This document shows positions 59,029 to 64,000 of a stretch of DNA of 64,000 bases, in pieces. The stretch lies in the NCBI GenBank assembly GCA_900660155.1, contig CABFPE010000245.1:364834-428833 (forward strand), read 5' to 3'. Both the position numbers and the translations under genes were made by a program. The stretch's first letter is position 1. Every line of letters begins with the position of its first letter. Under the pieces are notes generated by a model. The model made no database searches and was not told the DNA's origin. It worked only from the letters and a program-made list of their open reading frames with translations. The stretch comes from Hofstenia miamia (Eukaryota > Xenacoelomorpha > Acoela > Hofsteniidae).

Positions 59029-60695
59029 ATGAATAAGAATTTCAGACAAGAAGAAGATGCAATCACAACGGCAAAGCTGAAGGAGGCTCTAAAGAAGATG
59101 AAGAATTTGAAGGATTCAGGCAGAGATGAGGTACATGGGTATTGGCTAAGGAAGTTCACAAGTGTTCATGAGAGACTAGCAGAAGCATTGGAGGAGTGTG
59201 TGGTGAGTGGGTGCCAGAGTGGATGGAAGTGGGAATGACATTTCTGATACAGAAGGACCCAATGAAAGGTAGTGAGGCAAGCAACTTCAGGCCAATAACA
59301 TGTCTGCCAACAACGTGGAAATTGCTAACTTCAGTGATTTCAAATAGGCTGGCATGTTACTTAGAACAGAATAGGTTGATACCAGAGGAGCAGAAGGGAT
59401 GTAGGACAAAGACGAGAGGATGCAAAGATCAGTTGTTGATAGACCAGGCAGTGGTGGAGAATTGTAGAAGAAGAAAGACAAACTTAGCAATGGCATGGAT
59501 AGACTACAGGAAGGCATATGACAGCATTTCACATAGGTGGGTATTGAGGACGCTAGAGGCTAATGGAGTTTCACAGAAATGGGTTGAGTTTCTAGAGAGG
59601 GAGATGGGAAAGTGGCAGACTGAGATAGACGGGCATAGGTTGAGGTTTAGACGGGGTATATTCCAGGGAGACAGCTTAGCGCCACTACTGTTTGTAGTTA
59701 GCTTAATACCTATCACAGAAAAGTTAAAGGAGACAGGCATAGGGTATAAGATGGAGAAGAATGGTAGAGCAGTGAGTCACCTGTGGTACATGGACGACCT
59801 GAAGATGTATGCTAGTTCAAGGAAGATGTTGCAGAAGCAAGTGGAGACATTGGAGAAGGCAAGCAGAGATTCAGGGTTGGAGTTTGGATTAGGAAAGTGT
59901 GCAGCAGTGACAATGACCAGAGGCAAGTGTGTGGATGGGGAGGGTTTGAGGACAAGCAGTGGGGATAAGATTGAGGAAGTCAAGGAGGGGTACAAGTACT
60001 TAGGAGTAATAGAGAAGGACAGAACAGATCACGTGGAAATGAAGATGAGGCTAAGGAAAGAGTACAAGAGGAGAGTAAGGAAGGTACTACAGAAGTCAGC
60101 ATTGAATGGGCAGAACAGCATAAAGGCAATTAATACGTGGGCGATACCAGTGTTGAGATATTCGGCAGGAATAGTTAGGTGGAATAAGAATGAACTGAGG
60201 GAATTAGACAGGGAGACAAGGAAGATACTAGCAGCAGAGAGAGCATTCAACCTCAATGGAGATGTAGATAGGCTGTACATGGCAAGGCATAAGGGAGGGA
60301 AAGGGCTGCTAAGTGTGGAGGAGACTGTAGAAGCAGAAGCACTAGGGCTAAAGGAATATGTAGAAGAGCAACCTAAGGGGTCCCTACTAGAGGTCACTAA
60401 GGAGTTAAAGAAGATAAGAACTGAGAGTAAAGGAAAGAAGGTATACCAGAGTAAGATGGAATCAGAGAGACAAACAAGGTATAGGCAGAATGCAATGCAT
60501 GGAGAATACTGGAGGAACACAGAAAAGTTTGACAGAGGAGAGAGCAACAAGTGCTTAAAGAAAGCAGGACTTAAAAGAGAAACAGAAGCATTGATAATGG
60601 CAGCACTGGAGCAAGCAATAAGAACAAACTGGGTGAAGAAGCATATAGACAGAAGAGTAGAAGTAAGTGATAAGTGTAGGCTATGTAAGAAATAG
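59029..60695 (+). pseudogene. LINE reverse transcriptase region, one frame change, ends at UAG
   Basis: The enzyme copies element RNA at the nicked target. 59029-59215 holds LKEALKKMKNLKDSGRDEVH. After a frame change the main frame (59196-60695, 499 codons) carries FRPITCLPTTWKLLTSVISN (RT motif 1-2 region), LIPEEQKGCRTKTRGCKDQL, WIDYRKAYDSISHRWVLRTL (motif A), FRRGIFQGDSLAPLLFVVSL (motif B), HLWYMDDLKMYASS (motif C, YMDD) and LGKCAAVTMTRGK. The thumb region follows, then KCRLCKK, the first cysteine pair of the finger. It stops at UAG 60693-60695, and the same frame resumes immediately after. Confidence 0.88.
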
Positions 60696-61241
60696 GCGGA
60701 GACAGTAGATCATCTGATAGCAGGGTGTGAGAAGTTGGCACAGAATGAGTATAAGTTCAGGCATGACAAGCTGGGAAGTTTGAGCAGGGAAGAAGGAGAC
60801 AAGTGGTATGAGCACAAGCCACAGGGCGTCATAGAAAATGAGAAGGTTAAGAGACTGTGGGACTTCAACATACAGACGAGCAAAGTGATAGAAGCACGGA
60901 GGCCAGACATAGTAGTGGTAGACAAAGAGAAAAGATTAGGAACAGTGATAGACATAGCAGTACCAAAGGACAGAAATGTAGAAAGCAAAGAGAAAGAGAA
61001 GATAGAAAAGTACAGAGAGTTAGCAGAGGAAATAGAAAGGCTGTGGAAGTTAAAGAAGGTTGAAGTAGTCCCGGTAGTAGTAGGAGCACTAGGAGCAGTG
61101 AGTAAGAAGCATAAGAGATACTTGGAAAAGTTGGGAGTACCAAAGTGGGGAGGAGTGGTAGCACAGAAGGCAGCATTCTTAGGTACAGCAAGAGTCCCGA
61201 GGAAAGCTCTCAGACTCCCTGAGAACTCTCGAGTTCCCTGA
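60696..61241 (+). pseudogene. LINE finger end and restriction-like endonuclease
   Basis: In the same frame as the RT, directly after the UAG: AETVDHLIAGCEKLAQNEYK completes a CCHC finger begun by CRLC. The endonuclease core reads RRPDIVVVDKEK and VIDIAVPKDRNVESKEKEKI, the PD...D-type active site that nicks the target. KLKKVEVVPVVVGALGAVSK follows, then HKRYLEKLGVPK. The frame ends at 61241 within the 3' hairpin. All catalytic residues look present; only the UAG separates it from the RT. Confidence 0.85.
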
Positions 61242-61249
61242 GCTGAGAG
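61207..61249 (+). other. Nested hairpin at the LINE 3' end
   Basis: Outer arms CTCTCAG/CTGAGAG enclose inner arms GAACTC/GAGTTC with a 2 nt loop. The copy at 41.2 kb keeps both (42146-42188). It probably serves 3' end recognition by the RT; that role is inferred. Confidence 0.6.
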
Positions 61250-61302
61250 AGATACCAGCATGAAGCTGTTAAAAGAAATGAAATAATAATCATAATAATA
61301 AG

Positions 61303-61305
<3 letters not shown>

Positions 61306-61339
<34 letters not shown>
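61306..61339. repeat. (TA)n microsatellite
   Basis: Follows a short TAA-rich stretch (61281-61300) after the LINE 3' end. Confidence 0.95.
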
Positions 61340-61342
<3 letters not shown>

Positions 61343-61404
61343 TATTTACAACAGTTCTTAATTATGAATCTTCGAATGCATTGGATAAAATCTGTCGAAC
61401 AGCT

Positions 61405-61448
61405 TAGCCAATAGAATAAAACAATAAACTTTTTGTATTTATAAAAAG
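61405..61448 (+). promoter_or_regulatory. Possible core promoter of the GPCR gene
   Basis: A CCAAT-like AGCCAATAG near 61405 and a TATA-like TATTTATAAAAAG at 61436-61448 lie 25-70 bp before the ATG at 61474. This spacing would leave a very short leader; upstream exons are an alternative. Confidence 0.3.
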
Positions 61449-61473
61449 TTGAGAGACGTAAACGGTATTCTAA

Positions 61474-61729
61474 ATGGAAAAAAGCTCTAACAACAGCTTC
61501 CTTCCTTTAGAACAGCAACCTCGATTCATTCTAGCAAATTACTTTAATATATTCAATAGCGCAATTGGGATAATTGGCATTGTGTTGAACAATTTCACAT
61601 TTCTAAAATGCAGTCAACTGGAGAAGAAGTACAAAACTTCATTCACAATATTAATGCAAATACTAGCCTTTTGGGATGGGATGAGCTGTGCAAATTTTGG
61701 CATTAGAACTGGTATACTTCGACCAATGG
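61474..61729 (+). CDS. Rhodopsin-type GPCR, first exon (TM1-TM2)
   Basis: A 85-codon exon. The N-terminus has possible N-glycosylation (NNS). TM1 is YFNIFNSAIGIIGIVLNNFT, ending with the conserved Asn of the GN motif. A short basic loop LEKKYKTS precedes TM2 ILMQILAFWDGMSCANFGI with the class A LAxxD motif (LAFWD). The exon ends at a donor-like CCAATGG|GTATGT (61730), phase 1. Class A GPCRs sense extracellular ligands and signal through G proteins; the ligand is unknown. No TM3-TM5 coding stretch is visible downstream before the TM6 piece. Confidence 0.65.
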
Positions 61730-62117
61730 GTATGTTATTAGCATAAAAGCTCAAGCCTTTATTAAAAAAATTGAAGCAGCCTATTTTCATATTGCTTGTA
61801 GCAATTTTCAAAATAGATTCACATATCTGAAGATTGATATGGTATCCCTAAGTTCATTTAATTATTGATTTATGTTTCTTAGTAAATTTTAAGCATGATT
61901 GTAATACATAAACATATATTGTCTAAATAATAGTAAATTGGCTTGGCAACTAATTTCTTGACGTTTTTCTATTCTACGTTTTTAACCATTCAATTTAGAA
62001 AGATATTCAACACGGATATTTTTTCACTTTTCCTAAAATATCGTTAGTAAGAAAATCTATAAATATAAAAATTGTACTTTCATTATTTTTCGAGTCATAC
62101 ATATATTATTCTTAAAT

Positions 62118-62451
62118 ATGTTAGCATTTTTATTGCTGTCTCCATTGTTAAGTGCGCTTCAGGACGTCCAACGAAGAAGGACTTTGAATAATGTTTTTCT
62201 GATTGTATTCAGTTTTTTTATTGTCCACCACCCTGCTAATATAAGCAATATTGTGGTGTTGGAGAACATTTTTCAATTGCTTTGGCATTGAAATCAAATT
62301 GGTGATGATGTCCAAACAACAGAATTGCAAACTTTTTGTTTTCTTAGAATTCAGTATAAGCTGCTTTGTTAGGAATAGAATTGATTTTATGACTAATGCA
62401 ATTGGAGCGCCTCCTTGGTTATTAAGATTTAAAAAATTTCGGCTAAAATAA
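62118..62451 (+). pseudogene. GPCR TM6 and TM7 remnants
   Basis: From an in-frame ATG at 62118 the plus strand reads MLAFLLLSPLLSALQDVQRR, RTLNNVFLIVFSFFIVHHPA and NISNIVVLENIFQLLWH to a stop at 62287. The RRRTLNNVFLIVFSFF..HHPANI part fits the end of loop 3 and TM6 with its conserved Pro. In another frame (to 62451) IDFMTNAIGAPPWLL and RFKKFRLK fit the TM7 N-A-I-N-P-x-x region, with one residue too many, plus helix 8. The frame change and the absence of TM3-5 between this and the TM1-2 exon suggest a decayed gene. Unseen small introns remain possible. Confidence 0.45.
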
Positions 62452-64000
62452 TGCTAACATAAAAAATATGAACTATTTAATCAATGATATGTTCTCAATT
62501 CATATCTACACTTGTTCGCAAAGTTCGGCAAGATTATCATTAGTTTTCGATAGAAATCATTTGATGGGGACTTGAAACCTTTATCTAATCAAGCGCTTAA
62601 TTCTAAATAATTGCAAACCTGATAGAAAAAGGTGAAAAGCCAAATCAAGCAAATATGGCGGATATAGCAGAAATGCTTCTTTGGTCATGTTTGCGACATC
62701 AGGTAGTAGTGTCACAAATTAAATAAATTACTATATATTACTTGTTGGTCAAAATTAAATTATAAAAGCTATTCAAATAGTGAAAAGATAATTTTATAAT
62801 TTCATTATTTAAATATCATTTGAATTACAATATTTAATGGCATTTTAAACTTTCAATGTTCCTTTCAGTTAAAAGGTTGGAAAAAATATTACAACTTTGC
62901 ACATTAGTTTTCATGATTCAAAATATTCTATTTATTGCTAAGCCATGTTAGTGGTAAATTTTAGACTGAATGGAATTATTTTTTCATTTTAAATGCAAAA
63001 AAGCTAACTAATATACAGAAATGTTCATTTGCATGTTTTCTGCTTTTCCTAAGTAAAATGAAATAATTCGATGGAAACATAAATCAATAAAATATGGACG
63101 CTTTTATGTATTTAGCTTAATAAAACCATAGTTACTTAAATGATAAAAGTGGTTTAAAATTAGATTACAATGTATCCTAAAATCTCTTCATGCAGATCTA
63201 TTCTAAATTGGCAAGATCAGTTTCAAGCATTGTGGAACATCTACGGAGTATTATTATTTTTATGAATTTAATTTTCAACAACGCTTTGTTTTATACTAGA
63301 TACTTTTTAAAAAATATAACCTTTGCTGCTCCCCCACAATTCTCTAAAATTGTTTTTTAAATATATCTTTTCCAATTTCAATGCCAATAATTGGACACAC
63401 TTGTACATCTGATATTTCTTAAGAAAACATCTGTAAATTGCTCATATTGTAATTTATTTTGATTAGTTAACCTTAAAGGAATTAATGATAGCTAACTTTT
63501 AGTTCATTTGAATCTAACATTTCTTACAAATTCAGTTGAAAGTAAGACATGTAATAGGCGTTTTCCCATCCAAATCTCTTCATATACACAGCTCTACAAA
63601 AGCCTATTAACATTTGGTTTTTAACAATGTAACCAAAAGCACCTGATAAATAGTAACACAAACATTTAGTGGTTAAGATAAATTAACACTTAGTCAATTA
63701 ATTAGACCTGAAATTTTGCAGTCCTAATATTTATGGATATAAAATTTGAGTTGGATATATATAGGTGTGGGTCAATTGAATCTTCCTCAATTTGGATATT
63801 TGAATTTTGAATAAAACAACTTTACACATATAAATTTAGCATTAAAAACTGTATTGCCTGAATTATTGTTGGAAACTTTGAAAACAGGTTTTTGACATGT
63901 CAAGCTTAAAAGGTAAACTTCTGAATTGAATATTGAATTATTTTTTGTTAATTTTCTAAAGTATAAAATTCTATAAATTTAACATTCCCATCATTTAGAA
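62452..64000. other. Intergenic to window end, nothing recognised
   Basis: AT-rich sequence without motifs on either strand. Confidence 0.55.

Larger units (their letters stand above)
56966..61270 (+). mobile_element. LINE with restriction-like endonuclease, Dong/R4-like, rearranged
   Basis: The long copy of the family also seen at 41.2 kb. It comes in blocks. Block A (56966-58269) holds the 5' leader and N-terminal region. Then come non-LINE DNA, a 102 bp LINE block (58660-58761), more non-LINE DNA, and the remainder (58975-61270) with the RT, finger, endonuclease and 3' end. Single-ORF organisation, RT followed by CCHC finger and PD-D-type endonuclease, and insertion among TAA repeats all fit the R4 clade, where Dong is known to target TAA repeats. 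Clade placement is by architecture only. Several frame breaks are present. Confidence 0.85.

Noticed and set aside
1-64000. CRISPR arrays, bacterial operons or rRNA genes
   Set aside because: No regularly spaced short repeats with unique spacers, no ribosome-binding-site-led gene clusters and no rRNA core motifs were seen; the window is eukaryotic.

Overview
The window is AT-rich eukaryotic DNA, almost certainly from an invertebrate animal. It carries intron-split fragments of animal gene families: a sperm-type RIIa dimerisation-docking exon, a C-type lectin-like exon and a rhodopsin-type GPCR. These sit in a dense field of transposons and microsatellites. I see no rRNA gene, operon, CRISPR array or functional tRNA gene. 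I cannot name the species.

Layout. 0-17 kb: mostly non-coding AT-rich DNA with a MITE-like element (2.6-3.0 kb), a decayed Tc1-type transposon with IR/DR ends (7.0-8.2 kb), a small broken coding remnant (10.2-10.4 kb, minus) and a tRNA-derived SINE relic (13.5 kb). 17-25 kb: a minus-strand host gene fragment (RIIa domain, 17.4-18.3 kb), two LINE relics (18.7-19.6 kb minus; 22.4-24.4 kb plus), a Tc1/IS630-type HTH relic (about 20 kb), a SINE (21.4 kb) and a hAT-type MITE (25.3-25.7 kb). 28.3-41.2 kb: a 12.8 kb Ty3/gypsy-type LTR retrotransposon. It has gag, pol, an assembly gap, a doubled integrase segment and a 1189-codon third ORF I cannot assign. 41.2-44.5 kb: the 3' end of a LINE with a restriction-like endonuclease, an opposing LINE fragment and a Sleeping Beauty-like Tc1 element. 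44.5-56 kb: a degenerate tandem repeat (unit about 137 bp) cut by a mariner, a SINE, a foldback MITE, a C-type lectin exon, a DD41D-type mariner relic and another LINE RT scrap. 57-61.3 kb: a much longer copy of the endonuclease-bearing LINE, flanked by TAA repeats. 61.4-62.5 kb: a GPCR gene or pseudogene.

How the parts relate. Only three or four stretches are host coding DNA; the rest is mobile elements and unrecognised sequence. Two LINE copies share the same in-frame UAG inside the zinc-finger region between RT and endonuclease, the same nested 3' hairpin and the same TAA-repeat setting. This points to a Dong/R4-like lineage. The most novel candidate is the large third ORF of the LTR element. 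It shares a short repeated DNA/protein module (core GRFKG/GRLKG) with a spacer in pol, and it ends on a stop codon supplied by the first bases of the LTR.

Limits. All family assignments come from reading motifs by eye. Exon boundaries rest on splice consensus only. The LTR element contains a run of Ns, and its doubled integrase is probably an assembly artefact.
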